A DNA stretch of 64,000 nt from Microstegium vimineum (GCA_022036555.1 CM039129.1:34378051-34442050); one strand, 5' to 3'. Shown: positions 10,157 to 23,600, numbered from the stretch's first letter. The notes: generated from the letters alone by a model not told the origin. Numbers and translations: made by a program.

Positions 10157-11563
10157 ACCTCACGCATCCTGGAAAAAAGCCAAACGTCGGCGGCTCCCGA
10201 GCGCTTCCCTCAGGCGACTCGAGGGCGACCTTCCCCGACAGCCCACCTCCCCCTCCCTTCCGGTTTCCTCTCTAGCCGTCGTCGCCGCCCTCGACGCGTG
10301 GCGGCGCTCCCATATGGGGCGGCCGCTCGCGCTCCCCCTCCCTTTCCACCTTTGTTTTCCCCCTCCCCCCCCCTCCACCCCTCCCCGTGCAGATCCGCAC
10401 CTCAGCGTTGGTGGTGGGTGTCCGACGGTGGCCTTGCTGGCACGGCGGCGGCGCCTTTGGAGGTCGGGTCCGGGCCTCCCTTGGCTGTATCTGGCTCCCT
10501 AGGCCGACTCTACTCATCCTGTGGCGGGGGCGGATGGTGTTGGGCGGGTCTGGCTTTGTGCCGGCGTTGGCGTCTGGTGGCGGTGGCCTGTTGCCGTGTT
10601 GCCGCCCCCCCTGCCGTGGTGGCAGCGGTGGGCTGCCCGACGCCGGCGTGCTGGTCCCATGGTTCGGTCCCCGCCCTGCCGTGGTGGCAGCGGCGGGCTC
10701 CCTGGCGCCGACATATAGGCCAGCACCACCACCACCCACTTCCCGATGAGGACTCCCTGCTTTGGTATAATACCCTGCCCAGCGTTCTACTCGGCCGGCG
10801 GGCAGTGGCGTCCTACGTCACTCTCCTTCCTGAAGGCGTCGATGAAGCCTGTCTTCACGAGGGGTGGCGGGTTCTAGGACGAAAGTCTTTTGTGCTCTTC
10901 AACGATGTTGGCGTCCGCGGATGTCAAATCCCTTCTTGAAGGCTTCGTTGGAGCACTACGGTGGTCGCCCCCTCCTCCCTGCCTAGAGATGTCCCCTCTG
11001 CATCGGCTCGTCGTTCTGAACCTAATTTGGCGTCTTGTCTCTCTTTACCTTGGTATGTCTGAGTGTTGGTCGTAGCCGTAGCCGTGGTCGTCGTTACCGG
11101 CGGATGCTTTGCCGCCGAGGTCATTCCTCCTCGCTCGTGGTCCTGAGGCGTTGCCTTGAGTGACTCGGAGGAGCTTTTAGAGAGGTCGCGTTTCAGGCGC
11201 ATGCTTTGCAGCCGAGGTCGCAATCGTTTCCGGCGGTTGCTTTGCCGCCGAGGAGTTTCCGGTGGATGCTTTGCCACCGAGGTTGTCTTGTTGCCTGTGG
11301 TTGCTTTGCTGTAGTTATCTTCTATGACTCCTATCACTGCTGACTACCTAGGTATCGAGTTATCTTTTGTATTAGGCTCAGTTGTTGGGGTTGTGGGTGG
11401 AGGGTCCCCACCCCTCATGTTTCTTGCTTTGTGACTTGTGTTGAAGTTTTCGTTGGTAATCTATGGATTACTCACGATTCGTCATGTATCATCTATATTT
11501 AGGTTTATTGACTACTCTCTTCTTTTTAATGAAATACAAACTATATGCCTGGTCTCGAAAAAA
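10157..11563 (+). mobile_element. GC-rich non-autonomous non-LTR retroelement
   Basis: The insertion starts in very GC-rich sequence, ends with GGTCTCG plus an A run (11558-11564), and is flanked by near-matching A/T-rich duplications (about 10144-10156 and 11564-11575). This is the anatomy of an L1-type retrotransposition event. Five short repeats of a GGTTGCTTTGCCGCCGAGG-like unit lie between 11097 and 11312. No reverse transcriptase is present. The long open frames in the first 800 bp occur on both strands and reflect GC content, so I do not call them genes. Confidence 0.6.
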
Positions 11564-12543
11564 ATTTTAAATTTGGAAAAAATTATCCGATTCCGTGTAA
11601 AGTTAATTTTAAAAATGCCGTAAATCCATACGGATGAAAGCACGTAGAGAGAATAAAAAGTAGAAAAGCTTCTTGTAAAAATGTATAAAGAGAAAAAATG
11701 TATAAAAATAATCAAAAAAAATTTAGTATCTCCCTCCACCCAAAAATTAAAAAGGGCAAAAATTTTTGGAGAGTCAAACTTCTTAAATTTGACCAATTTA
11801 TATAAAAAAAAAATTTAAATTTATAATTCAATAAATATCTTGATTCATTATCTTTAAATTTTTTATAGTATTTCCATTTTATCAAAATCTTTTAGTTTTT
11901 TTTTCTATAATTTTGGTCAAACTTGACAGGGTTTTTTGACTCTCCAGATTCTTGGAAAACTCTTAAAATTTTGGGGATTGTGGGGTTACAAAATTTTCTA
12001 TGTAAAAATTTATTATTTTTAGATATGAATTATTAAAAAAACTTTGAAGTGTCTTTTTTTCTTAAATAATTTTTTAAAAGTTAAAAAACATGTATGGTTT
12101 TAGGAGAGTTTAAAATTGAAAAGAAAAAGTGCTAAAGGCTTTTTGACATTCGATCAAGGGAGTTGTTTTGTATATTACCTTTACGTTGTATATAAATCCA
12201 CATGCAACCCTTTTTTTGGTACACAATTTTCCCATTAAAAGGGCACACGAATTTTGGGGATTAAACTTTTTTCTAAAAAAAAAAACCCTATGATATTTTT
12301 TTCAAAAAAAAAAAGTTTTTCAATAATTTCTTTAAAATTCAGAAAAATTGGAGAAAATAAAACAAATTCAACTATTATTTTGTTTTCTAGTTTTACCAAA
12401 TTATTTAAAATTTCTAAATTGCCCCAAAGGCATCTTTGTTTTGTTTCATTGCTTTTTTTACATTGCTTCCAAAGGCATCCTTACTTAACTTTTCTTTTTT
12501 CTGAAATATTAATTTTTCTTTGTTCTAAAATTCTTTTTGATTT

Positions 12544-12887
12544 GGGCCCTTGTTTGGTTCTTTAGTCTTGGGGACTAAAGACAAAAAATACAGACTTAAT
12601 AAAAGTATTTTAATGTTTGGTTCCATGACTTGATAGATTTTAAACATTTAATACACCCTAAAAAAAACCTTGTACCCCGCATGGGAAACGAGAGGGCGTG
12701 GGAGACAAAATAAGGACAAGGGGGGGTCAATTGTGGTTAAAATTCTCCAAAAAAACTCACCCCCCTTTTAAATACTACCCCACCCCAAAAATTTTAAGTA
12801 AGTCCAAATTTTTGTTTCAAATAGACTAAAAGAGACTTAAAATAAGTTTTTTTGGGTCCCTCTTCAAGAGAAACCAAAAAAGGGCCC
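12544..12887. mobile_element. Grass MITE with GGGCCCTTGTTTGG-type ends
   Basis: The sequence begins GGGCCCTTGTTTGGTTCTTTAGTC and ends ...CAAAAAAGGGCCC, an imperfect terminal inverted repeat pair seen in a very common grass MITE class. The internal sequence is degraded by the local base-call problems, so the family and target duplication cannot be settled. Confidence 0.55.
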
Positions 12888-12929
12888 TTAATCTTTAAGG
12901 GGATTTATTCTTATATTTTTCCTATTTCT

Positions 12930-15320
12930 AATTTCGTTTTCCTTTGCTCCAAACGGGCCGTCCATTTTGCTAACAATTTCTCACTCCTCCATGTAAGAAA
13001 GCCATAGAGCCACTAACGTGCTGCATTATTCCGTTTTCCCCTATGAAAAAACTAGTTTGGAACAGCAGGCAGCCATGGTTTTCCTTTTTTTTTTAAAAAA
13101 TTTTTTTTCTGTAAGCCAAAAAGCGCAACTGACAGTTTGTTAGCAAAATCATAACGGCTTTTACCACCAATATCCTCATGTAAAAAAGGCGCAAAAAAGG
13201 TTCGTCCCTGGCTGTCTTGGCTCCTTTCAAGGTCGGTTTTCTAGCTAGGAGTGCAGGGCCAAGCTGCCAACCGACATATGTTGGCAGTGAGACAAACCGT
13301 CGATTATCCCAAACTTTCTCCCCCTGGAATTCTTTGGCCATCCAAATTCCTCGACGATGTCCAGGTACCCCCAAAACTTGTACCTCTTCTTTATCATCTG
13401 CATGCGGCAATCAATTTTTCAAGTGAAATTGCATGAAAGAAGATCGGGGGAAAGGGAGGGCATGTTTTCAAGTCAGTTCAAAATTTTATTTGTTTTCCAT
13501 TCGAACTTTTTGGTTGATAATTAAAAATTAAAACATAAGTGCTGCCAATTTTCTATTGTAAAAATAGTGATTGGAAAAAATTAAGCAAAAATTTTTGCTG
13601 ATCTAATACAAAATGTTTTATTGGCCATGCCAGCAAAAACCTTTTTTTCTGAAAAAATTTTGGGGAAAACCCTTTTCCGAGTATAAAGAATATTTGGTAA
13701 AGTTTTCCCCCCAAAGACTATTTTAAATGAAAGAACGAAAACCATGAAAAAACTTTGGCCGATTTGATTTTTTCACGGAAATGTAATAAAAAAAATTTTT
13801 GCCTTTTTTGGAAAAAGGGACCTGTACTTGCCAAAAAGTAATGGGCTATACTGGGTTCAAGAACATCCCAATACTTGCAAACCATAAAATTTAAATAATT
13901 TGATCCAATAGCATTATCCAAAAAACCAAAAAGCTTCACCTTGGGTCGAGGATTTTTCATCTAAAATTAACTTTAATTTTTAGTTCAAAAAAGCAGATGT
14001 TCAATAAAATATAAAATTTTTAAATTTTCGTATTACAGGTTTCGCCCAAAGTATTTTTTTTTTATATATGGGCCATATTAGGTTTTTTTAATTATATATA
14101 ATTCGGGCAAAACCCTTTTTTCCGAACACTTATGCAAACCCAAAATTGTTTTCTATATTGCATCAAAAAAAACTAATTGTTGGGTGAAAAGGGGTCAATC
14201 ATTGTCCCCCTTAGCTAAAGGTGTTGAAAATTTAGCCAAAGAAGTCTCCGAGTAAAAGGAACAAAAAAATGAAAAAAGTTTCCCAGGCAACTGTGTCGAC
14301 AAACCTATATATGAGCCACAGGTTCACCCCCACCCTTCACTTGAGTCATGTGAGCATTGTGCTGTCAACCTCGTTATATAGACTCAGTTTTAGTTTAATT
14401 TCAAACAGAATTTTTTAAAAGGGGAAAAAAGTCCATTAATTTTAAACCTTTAATTATTTCTTTTGTGGGGTGCAAAAGCCTAATGCGGGGTGCACCCATC
14501 TGTGCCCACAAGCAATTGTACAAACCACCATTAAACATTCAAAAATACCGGCAACATTTTAGAAACGGGGTTTCCCCTAACAACAAGCCAAATCATAAAA
14601 TATATTTGAAAGGTACGAAATGGGCTCTTTTTGCACCCAACAAAACCATATAAAATACAGGTAAGTGCTTCAAAATATGGTTTCTGCAAAAAACCCACTT
14701 TTTTTGAAACTCACAAACAAGCAAAAAACAATAAAATTGAATGGAATTTAACATGGCATGAAGCATTGAGAAAATTCTACCAAGCAGCAAAAATTTAGCT
14801 TTAAGTAATTTTAGCCTAAAAACCTTTTAAAACCCGAGAAGCCCCCGAAAAAAAAAAGAACCCCATGGCCCGATTCTTACATTCCCAAAACAACTAGGTC
14901 GGTAGATTTTTCCTGAGGATTTAAACTAAACAACCTATATTGCCTTGACTTAAAACATTTTTTGCATTCAACTGAAAATTTGGAACTTGACCCTTTTTTT
15001 TCTATAAATTGCCACCCGAAAAACATTACTTCCAAAATTTCTACAATTAAGACAAGGACGATTAATGACTTATCAGTAAAACCCCATCTAATTACATAAA
15101 CTCCACATTTAGCATAGCACAAAAATTTCGATTTTTTGTACTTTGGGTTTTTTTTTAGGGAAGCTTCTTTCCAAAATTAATCATTCTGTGTTTGTGGACA
15201 TTGGAAATGGTCCAAATATGTCATTTAAAAATTAATTCGACTGAGTAAAATCATGAAGTATATTTTTTGTTAAAATCTATAATGGTCTTTTTAAAAGAAT
15301 ATTTTAAACTATTCTAGATC
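12930..15320 (-). repeat. Degenerate duplicate of the TMEM205-like gene 3' part (copy 2)
   Basis: This block follows the same order as 50500-53600: the CTCCTCCATGTAAGAAAG flank, the last-exon remnant, TTTGCCTGG-type intron sequence, the CAATGGTATAGA-like segment (here near 14510), and the TTTTGCATTCAACTG and ATCATGAAGTATATT landmarks (14967 and 15252, matching 53171 and 53495). The copy lies in the low-quality zone. It lacks the hAT-like MITE and foldback element of copy 1. Confidence 0.75.
13218..13397 (-). pseudogene. TMEM205-like last exon, pseudogene copy 2
   Basis: The minus strand after the retained acceptor (CAG at 13398-13400) reads an IKKRYK-like start. It then diverges, and it shares with copy 1 the GGAATTC / GGCCAAAGAATT changes that the intact exon lacks. 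Copies 1 and 2 therefore share a more recent ancestor with each other than with the intact gene. Base-call noise prevents a reliable frame analysis. Confidence 0.65.
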
Positions 15321-16250
15321 AATAGAAAAAGTTCTCCAAAAGCCCAAAAAAATCACATGGACAAAAAGGGCTCCATGGTGACAATGGGAAAAATGGTATG
15401 CCGCGGCAAGTGTGTTGTCGAACATTAGGTGAAAAGCAAAAAACCACCCAAAAAAAATTTAAATTTCCCCAAAAGCTGAAGAAAACGAAGACAGTTCTTA
15501 CCTTTCATTTTGCTTGGGGTGCCAACGGGGTGGAAATCTTGCTAAGGAAACCAAAGAATATTGTTATCAGTCTTTTGAGGTAAACTCCCCAAAGCAATTC
15601 CCCCTTGATGTCCGTACAAAACACTTGCGACGTTACTGAGAACAAAAAGTTTAGACCTATGTAACACCCGGTTGTGCCCACAATGCCCAAAGAGAGTTTT
15701 CCCCGGCTTTTTGGGTAAAGGAATAATCTTTTCATGTTGCCAGCTTGTGCGCCCACCCCCTTGGTTTGCCAATTTTTGCAATACAGGGGCAATTGTGTCA
15801 TCACCCATAGTTACCAACCCGAGTCTGCCTTCCCCTGCCTCGACAATGGCACGCCCGGTTCAAGAACTGGTGAGCGGCGGGAGGTCAATGAGGGAGATTC
15901 CATTCAATTTTGTATCAAGCACTAGCGAAAAAACGCTTGCAAGTCGACAACCAGTGCACGCAGCCGTGCGCATAGTGGGCCTTACCAGCAAGTCCAGGCC
16001 AACAATCGTGTTAACAATACCTTGCCACGTCTGGTTGAAAAGAAGAGAGAAAATGAAAACCACGAATTTGCCCATTGAGTGCACAGTGTAAGATAACTCT
16101 GAAACGATTCTCCTCGTCATTCTTGGGCCGGCTGGAGCCAGAATGGGGAAACACATAGTGCGACAAACCTGGGTTTGCGGCGGGGGGGGCCAGTAGGGTG
16201 GGTGGTATTCGAGGGAATCTTGACGTACCGGCGATACAGGGGGTCCCCGG
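15321..16250. other. Unassigned sequence in the low-quality zone
   Basis: I recognise no gene or element. Open frames occur on both strands (for example 15505-15804 minus and 15672-16091 plus), but none resembles a family I know. The poor base quality makes them unreliable. Confidence 0.4.
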
Positions 16251-16850
16251 GACTATGAAATCATGGAAGAAGATTCGGGGAAGATGCGCCTGGATAAGAG
16301 GACGCGGCCATCGCGGGCGTGGCAAAAGCGCCACTCGTCCGCACGGGTCGGGGGAGGAAGGAGAAGGTGAAGTCGGCGGTTTGGGCTCGAGCGGCGGGCT
16401 TCCGGGGCGGAACGGTGGGGCGGATCGACGGGGCGAATGGCTCTGTGCAGTAATGATGAACCGAGAACTGCAGGGGAGCGGAGGGAGCGGAAGCGGCGGA
16501 GGAAACCGGTGCTCGGAGACGATGCGGCGGAAGGAGGAGCAGGCGACGGAGGCGCGGGCCGAGGTCGGCCGCGGCGTCGGGGGCGCACGAAGATGGGGGC
16601 CCCCGCCCCGGGGGCGGGGTGGAGCGGGGGGCCCGGTTCCGGGGGGATGTGATCCAAACGGGGTCGGCCGACTGTGGCAAAGGAGCGGAATTCCCGAACG
16701 GCATTGGATTTAGGGATTCCCGGGGTTCGGGGGATAGTCTTCATTCCCTTGCATTTTGCATTGGGGGTTCGCAGGTCGTGGAGTAGTGTGTGTGCCGAAG
16801 CCGCGAAACGCCCCGGCTGGTTGCCAGAATACTGGGTAGTGTGTCTTTCT
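16250..16850 (-). repeat. Degenerate duplicate of the GC-rich region upstream of the Myb/SANT-like gene
   Basis: The GGATTTAGGG...GGGGTTCG...GAAGCCGCGAA...GGTTGCCAG landmarks at about 16707-16830 match those at 47508-47580 in order and orientation. The block is GC-rich and open in several frames on both strands. It appears to be the second half of the duplicated host block that also contains TMEM205 copy 2. Confidence 0.55.
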
Positions 16851-17533
16851 TATATTACAAGATCTTTAAAATACTAAAAGATACCGTTAAAGTTCGGGCG
16901 TTTCCCTCCAAAAGTTTGAGTCCGGACCCTGATCCCCACTCGTTTATCCATCCGCGTGACTCTCTCCGTCCCGTGACTTTCAACCCTCATCCTTATCCAC
17001 TCGTGTCCACCCTCTTCTTCATCCACTTATTCGCATCCAGGCCATTCCTGCGTGCTGGGCCGGGCCCCCCACCGTGACCCCCAACACCAGCGAGAGCAGC
17101 GAGTTCTCGCAGCAGGCGAAGTCGACGACGATGGTGGGCGCCCACCGCGACCCCCAACAAACCAGCCCCGAACCCAACTCGCTCTTCCTCCTTGGTCCTC
17201 CTCCGCGGCACGACATCTCATTGACCACCGCCGCCCTCCGCCTCCGCTAGTCAACGGGCCGAGGAAGCAACAGAGCTATCGACGTGGGAGGGCGGCGGTG
17301 TTCGAGAAGGGGCAGCCCGCGCCGAGGAGGGGCACCTGGGGCCGACGACGCTTGCTGTCATCGCAAACCCGGGGGCCCGAGACGACCCCCGAAGCGGACG
17401 CAGGCCCGCTCCGTGTCCGCGGTGTGGCGATCCCGCTGCTGCCCTCCTGCCCCGATGTGCGCCCTCTGCCCCTGTCTCGCACGCCACCCCCGAAGGCTAC
17501 TACAAGCACCCCCCCCCGGTCATGCTTTTCGAT
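16851..17533. other. GC-rich sequence before the assembly gap, no gene called
   Basis: C-rich sequence with open frames on both strands. It could be the 5' region of a grass gene, but no domain is recognisable. The longest frame runs into the N block and is therefore an artefact. Confidence 0.35.
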
Positions 17534-17633
17534 NNNNNNNNNNNNNNNNNNNNNNNNNNNNNNNNNNNNNNNNNNNNNNNNNNNNNNNNNNNNNNNNNNN
17601 NNNNNNNNNNNNNNNNNNNNNNNNNNNNNNNNN
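17534..17633. other. Assembly gap of 100 N
   Basis: Exactly 100 N, the usual placeholder for a gap of unknown size. By comparison with the 3' LTR, at least the first 1.67 kb of the Tekay-like 5' LTR (equivalent of 40119-41791) is missing here, together with its 5' target duplication. Confidence 0.98.
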
Positions 17634-18419
17634 ATGTTCTGTGTAATGCTCCAAAAATTTTAGGAATTTTTGTGTAACCTTTATATACTTGTATCTTGTG
17701 TAAAAAAATTTTGGGGAAATTTTTTGGGGATGAACTGTTATAATGGCTATTTTTTATAATTAATTAAAAAAATGATTAGAAACCCTAAGGGACTTTGGGT
17801 TTTTGGGGTTTGGTTTTGTTTTTTGATTGAGGGCAAATGGTCTTTTGGGCCCAGTGACAACCACAGTTTGGACATGTATTTTCATGTGTTGTTCCCTCAG
17901 TGCTTTTGGATATAATTATTAACTTAAGTAATCAAGTAATAAGAAAGGACAAATTTGTTTATGCTTTGGGTTTAACTTTTCTTTCATAAAGGAAAGTTGT
18001 ACCAAGATGCTTAATCGTTTTGTTCTTTCTTAAGTCCATGTTTGTGTTTTGGGAAAAAAAAAAAAAAAGCATCTGTCTATCATTTCAAGCATCATCTAAG
18101 CATATCATTTTTTAATCGTGTAGATTTTTTCGTTGGTTTTGGGTTGGATAATCCCTTTCTTGAAGGGGATTTCCTCTTGTTGAATCTGAGCCCAAAGGTT
18201 TGTTTATTCCTCCAACCAAGGTTTAAGCCCCGGTGCATTCCCAAAATTAAATTTTTATTTTAAAAAACTTTTTTTTTTAAAAAAATTATGGTTTATTTAT
18301 TTCATTTTTGGTACTTTATTAAATTCCTATTTGACGCATGGCCTTATCCTTGTACTATTGTACCTTTACCTTGTCAATTGTTCAAAGATGAAAACTTTTG
18401 TTAAAATGCTTAGTATGCT
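17634..18419 (+). repeat. Tekay-like 5' LTR, middle part (left of copia insertion)
   Basis: Matches 41792-42545 of the 3' LTR apart from homopolymer noise. The left side is cut by the assembly gap. The right side ends at the copia target duplication ATGCT (18415-18419). Confidence 0.85.
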
Positions 18420-20674
18420 TGAAAGGACCTTGATGTCGCCCCAGCAGGACTAGAGGGGGGGGGGGGAAAAGGGGGTGTTTAAAATAAAATTTCAAACTTT
18501 TTGTCAGCACAGGTCCGGCACTGCCCGGGGGGGGCCCGACACTGCTCCTCAAAAACCCCGCAGTGGGTGACCTCCAGGACAGAACTGAGCACAATTTAAA
18601 ATGAAAAACTAGAATGGAAATTGTGCTTGAAAGAAAACCTTTAGAGGGGTAGGGAACCTCTAGCACCCCTTAAAAGTGGTAGGAGTGCACCCCCAAGTAG
18701 ATAGGACCAAACCCTAGAAATCACCTTGAGGACAAATGCAAGCAACACAAATAAAACAAACACAAGTGATACAAGATTTATCCCGTGGTTCAGCGTCACC
18801 AACACGGCTGGCCTAAGTCCGTGTTGTTGAGGTTCGCCACACAAGGCTAGCCTTTCCCTCGTTCTCAAATTAAGAGAGTGAACTCTTAAAGTGAGGGGTG
18901 ATTTCTTAGCTGCAATGAGATGGATACAAACCTCCTGGGGCTGCCACACAAGTTGGCAAGCTCCACGGGCGACGCTCTAGCCGGCTAGGAGCAAGCTCCA
19001 AGAGTAACGAATGCAATCCACGGCTTGAACGCGAACCAAGTGCTCTAGGCGTTGAAGAACAGTTTGGGCTGCTCTCTAATGGAGTTTGGAGGCTCAATCT
19101 CTCAAAAGATTGGAGAGGAACAAAGAGAGAAGCTTGAGGGGCTCCAATGGAGTTAGAGAGAAAGAGAGAGCTTTCTGTTTGAGCACTGAGAAGGGAATGT
19201 CGAGATGACCTTAGGGGCAGCAGGAAGGGGAAATAAATACCCCTGCTGTCCAACGAACACTTTAAGTCCCGCACTGCTGGACCAGGCCCGAGCACTACCG
19301 GACAGGTCCGGCACTGCTGGATTAAGCCCGGCACTGCTGGATGCAGCACTGCTGCTCAGGAGAAACACCATTGCGCTGCCCAAAAATGCTCCGAATGAAA
19401 AAACTATTTTGCAGGGAGTCTAGGCAAGGTATAGAGGATGTTTGGTAGAATTTGAGAACTTGGTTGCACATTTAAGCATGCACATTGCATCCCCCTTTGT
19501 AGTACGACCTTTCCTAAACTCAAATTCAAAACATTAAATAAATTAAACGCCTTTGAGACGGACATCGTATCCTTTGCAAATTGGGGCTGCCTCATTGAAT
19601 GTATTGTCCTCATTCTTGTAATACCTTGAGCATGTTTTTGCAATCATCATTATCTCATCTCTTTGAGCAAACACACCTTAGAGCTTGTGACTTGAATATT
19701 TCCAACATATATGAATTCAGCCCATGGCTTCAAGTCACTTCCACTAATAAAATTGATCCTTAACATAATGGACTCCTCATAGCTCGATTAGTACTTCGAC
19801 TCAATGCAAGTAGTCTCTTATTCACCTTAGCCATAGTACCTCGGTCTCCTTGACCTTCACCTTTGCTTAGTACCTCGAAGTCCTTTCCTTGCTATCTTCA
19901 CCCTATCAAGCCATACTCAAGTCACCATCATATTAAGCACGATTGAAAAACCTTTTCTTCAATATTGTGATCCTTGTTTGAATATCTTGTAGATATGAAT
20001 GTTGAGATCAATCAAGCTTTGATATATGAGACTCCATATCAATATGGTCAAGCCAATTCACAATTCCTTAGATCTTCCTGATTTTGGCTTGACACTCCTA
20101 TCACTCACTTCAATCTCTATCTTCACAAATTCTAGCTTGATCATATAATGCTAAATGTATTTCCAAATCTTTGTTCCATACAAGCAAACTAAAGTGATAC
20201 CATCTTATATCCAATATACATTGGATCCTATGTCATTTGACCTTTGCTTGGGTGTTTTCTCACTAATGCACTATTGATTCATTATTCAATCCTTGATCAA
20301 CACTAGTCCACTATCCAACTCTTCATTTTTCATACAAAGCAAGGACAATATAGAGACAATCCATAACTATCAACTCATGTCTCAATTTGCCATTTTCAAC
20401 ATGCTTTCTTTCACATGATACTATGATATCCCACAAAATAGAGGTCATTTCATTGATTCCATTTGCATTGTGTCTTTTGCTTGAACTAGATTGTATTCCC
20501 ATGATCTTCTAATACAACAATACACAATTTGACCTTCATTTCAACATTGTGTGTAATACCATCAAGTTTGATTTTCTTGTTGAACCTTTGATACACTTAG
20601 CAAAACTTGTTAGACCTTTAATTGTGTTGTCACTCAATTCACCAAAACCTACTAAAGGGCTAGATGCACTTTCA
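18420..20674 (-). repeat. Copia 3' LTR (left copy)
   Basis: Pairs with 31128-33383, with high similarity over most of its length. The first 250 bp are noisy because they lie in the low-quality zone. Differences include extra CCGGCACTGCTGG-type repeats near 19262-19345 in this copy and a 30-bp duplication near 32090-32120 in the other. Confidence 0.93.
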
Positions 20675-20691
20675 ATCTCCCCCTTTTTGAT
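20675..20691 (-). other. Copia polypurine tract
   Basis: The minus strand reads AAAAAGGGGGAGAT immediately before the TGAAAGTGCATCTAG start of the LTR. A purine tract at this position primes plus-strand DNA synthesis. The form ATCAAAAAGGGGGAGAT is typical of Sirevirus-type elements, recognised from memory. Confidence 0.85.
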
Positions 20692-23600
20692 GATTGATGA
20701 CAAACAATTAAAGCTTACAAGAGATTGATAAACATTAAGATTTTGGATCATATGATATAGTGACCTCCCCTAAATGTGTGCATTGAAGGGAATTAAATTT
20801 GGCCTCAAATGCAAAATGCACATATTTAAGGAAAAGTGTGAGAACTCTCCTGTATCATAGCATCTGTGGGGTGCAAGGTGTCATAAGATAAACGTGATGC
20901 TCATGACAGTTATACACATAAGAGATAATAAATACTGAAATTACATTGGGCGGCACTGCGCTTGAGACGGCACTACCGCCTGTGACAGTCAGCACAACTA
21001 TCCTTGCACACACAACATATTTCTCCCCTTTACATATCAATCTTTTTTATACCCCCTTACACTTTTAATATTTCTCCCCCTTTGGCATTAATCTCCAAAA
21101 AGGATCTTCTGCCAAAAGGAAGAAATCATAGTAGACAAGTGAGGGCAAGAGGTAGGTAAAGTTTGGCAGATAGGATTTTCTTTATATTTTCTACCAAACA
21201 AAGTATGCAACAAATTAAGTCAAGATTCTTGAGAAGATAACATATTTTGGCTCATACCTCACTTAGATGAAGTTTAAACATAAGACAAACTCATGCTATC
21301 ACCACAAGAGGTATCAACCAAATATCTAACTCATTCTCTAATCGTCACCACAAGAACAAACATATGGTGTGGCTCAAAGTATTGCATACACATGCACACA
21401 CTAGCATGTAAGGGCCTAGATGCACAAAGGTAGTACAAGAGTTCATGGAGTGATATACCTTTGTTCTAAGCCTCATAATCTCCATCATGATGATTATTTT
21501 GAATTTAGTGCTTTGATGGGCTTGGAACTTGTTCAAGCAAAAAGATCTCAATTTGTGCCCATCTCTCATCATCATCATCTTCAAGGAGATATCACAAACT
21601 TGTGCTTGATATCAATTGAAAGTCCATTGCTAGCTCTTGTTGTACATTTTGAGATACCAATTGAAGACAATATTTCTTGATATACCAAATTGAAAGATTG
21701 TCCATCAATATCAATTGAAATATGATCTTCATAGTATGACACCAATTGAAGGAATCTTCCCAAGTTGATGTCCAATTGGAATAGATGTTGTATCTCATAT
21801 GTCACATAGATATCATCCTAGTAAATGCTTACAAAAACAAGAGATACATTAAATTGCACAAGCTAGAGTTTCACAACTAGTGACCATTTTGGATGTGGAA
21901 GGCATGTAGATCACTAATTGCAAAACCTCATAACATAGACTAAGTTCCCCCTTTTTGATAGTGCATACATATATATGTGGAAGACAAGAACATATGCACT
22001 TTTGGTCATTTAAGTCCAAACAAGGGAATTTAAGCTATATTATGGAGAGTAGCTACTAAAGAGATAAATTGCAATCCAAATGAATGAGAGATAACTTTAC
22101 CAATTTGGATTGAGTTAGTGTAGCATACCCTGAGAAACTCACTTTTTAGCCGAGAGACTACAAATTCACTAGAAGAAAAGATTAGTCTCAAAGACACAAG
22201 CATAGAATGGGCTCCCCTTAATATGTGCATCAAGTACTCAAATTACTTGTGAAATGCACTTGAATCGGTTTAAGAGTCTAGTGGAGTTCATCCTATATCT
22301 TGGTCAAGGCATGATAAAGTTGCAACAATTGAAATTATGCCAAAGAGAACATACCACCACCAAGGTAGATACATCACCATATTAGTATGACCATCATAAG
22401 TAAGAATTGGTGATTTGGGTGGTCACAGGTATCACTTGAAGAAATATGGTCACATAGAGCTTTCATGATCATCCAAGATCCATATTAGGTTCCTAGTTCT
22501 TTCTTTACCTAAAGCAACTCACATAGAGAGCAAAAAGTAAAATTCATAAAACTTGCAAATTGTGAACTAGGAGTTACCACTTTTGTTGATAAGATCCTGG
22601 GTAATCAATGGGATGGATCATGAGCATTGAAGAGCTATAGAGTGGAGAACTAACAATGAAAGTCCACAAATCATTATTTCTCTCCAACCATTTACAACTA
22701 GTTCCACCAAGGATTGGGGCATTCAACACTAAACCAGAAGCTCTTGGTTTATAAAGACCAAGACCACCTAGAATAATCTTTGGAGCACACAAAGGTTCCA
22801 GTGAGTCATCCATCCTCCTTTGGTGTTCTTCTATTTCCAATGTGTGAGACTACTCATGATAACTTGGATGAAACCCTTAGTCCCACAAGATATTAGCTAA
22901 ACTCCCTCAATTTATGAATACAAGGGTACACAAAGTACACTCATGCATACCAATGATCCTGGGGTCAAGGGAGAAGTTTATACTTCATTCCAACTGAATT
23001 CAATCTCCTTCAAGCAGCTTGCAATTCAATTCCAAACACTGAGTTTTCAGATTCTGCCTTCATTGGAGAAAAATCCATATATCTCAGACCACTTATCCAA
23101 TGAGCATGAAATTTGGTAGAGATGTGTATGTATGAGTCATCTGTCTGCTGTGAAAATTTCAGCTCATTTGGACTCCATTTGATTAGCCAAATCTATTTTC
23201 TACCAACTGCTAAAGTCTGAAACTCACATAGTTTTCAGATTATGTCCACCTCAGAGAAGACTTCATATCTCTCAGAATATTGATCACTATTTATGAAATT
23301 TGGTAGAGATATGGATATGCATGTCCTTTAACTGTTGTAGAAATTTAAGCCCGATCTTACATCATTTGAGCAGTCAAATATATTTTCTATCTAAACTGCT
23401 CAAGTCTGAAACTACACTGCTGAGACTGACAGAAATCAACTCAAAACTGATTTTCTTCTAAACCAATCTTCATGTCAATTGTACAAACAACAAGTAATAT
23501 ATATATATTATATATATATATATATTATATATATATTATATATCATGCTCACAAAGTTTCAGGTCAATTCATCAATATTGGAATCTCCAAATCCATTCTT

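Larger units (their letters stand above)
11540..18670. other. Low-quality consensus flanking an assembly gap
   Basis: Where this stretch can be compared with a second copy in the window, it differs mainly by expanded homopolymers and small indels. Examples are 17634-18410 against 41792-42520, 18420-18660 against 31128-31370, and 12930-15320 against 50500-53600. Runs such as GGGGGGGGGGGG at 18456 and AAAAAAATTTT strings are typical of unpolished long-read contig ends. Frames and small indels here should not be interpreted biologically. Confidence 0.75.

Noticed and set aside
10154..10939. A 261-aa open frame in GC-rich sequence
   Set aside because: Long frames are open on both strands over the same bases, no domain is recognisable, and the segment lies inside a retroelement with its own tail and target duplication.
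15659..15680. TGTAACACCC-like string as the missing start of the Tekay-like 5' LTR
   Set aside because: The following bases do not match the 3' LTR start at 40119, so it is a chance match.
17052..17663. A 203-aa frame reading through the N block
   Set aside because: The frame exists only because N codons are read as unknown residues; it joins unrelated sequence across an assembly gap.
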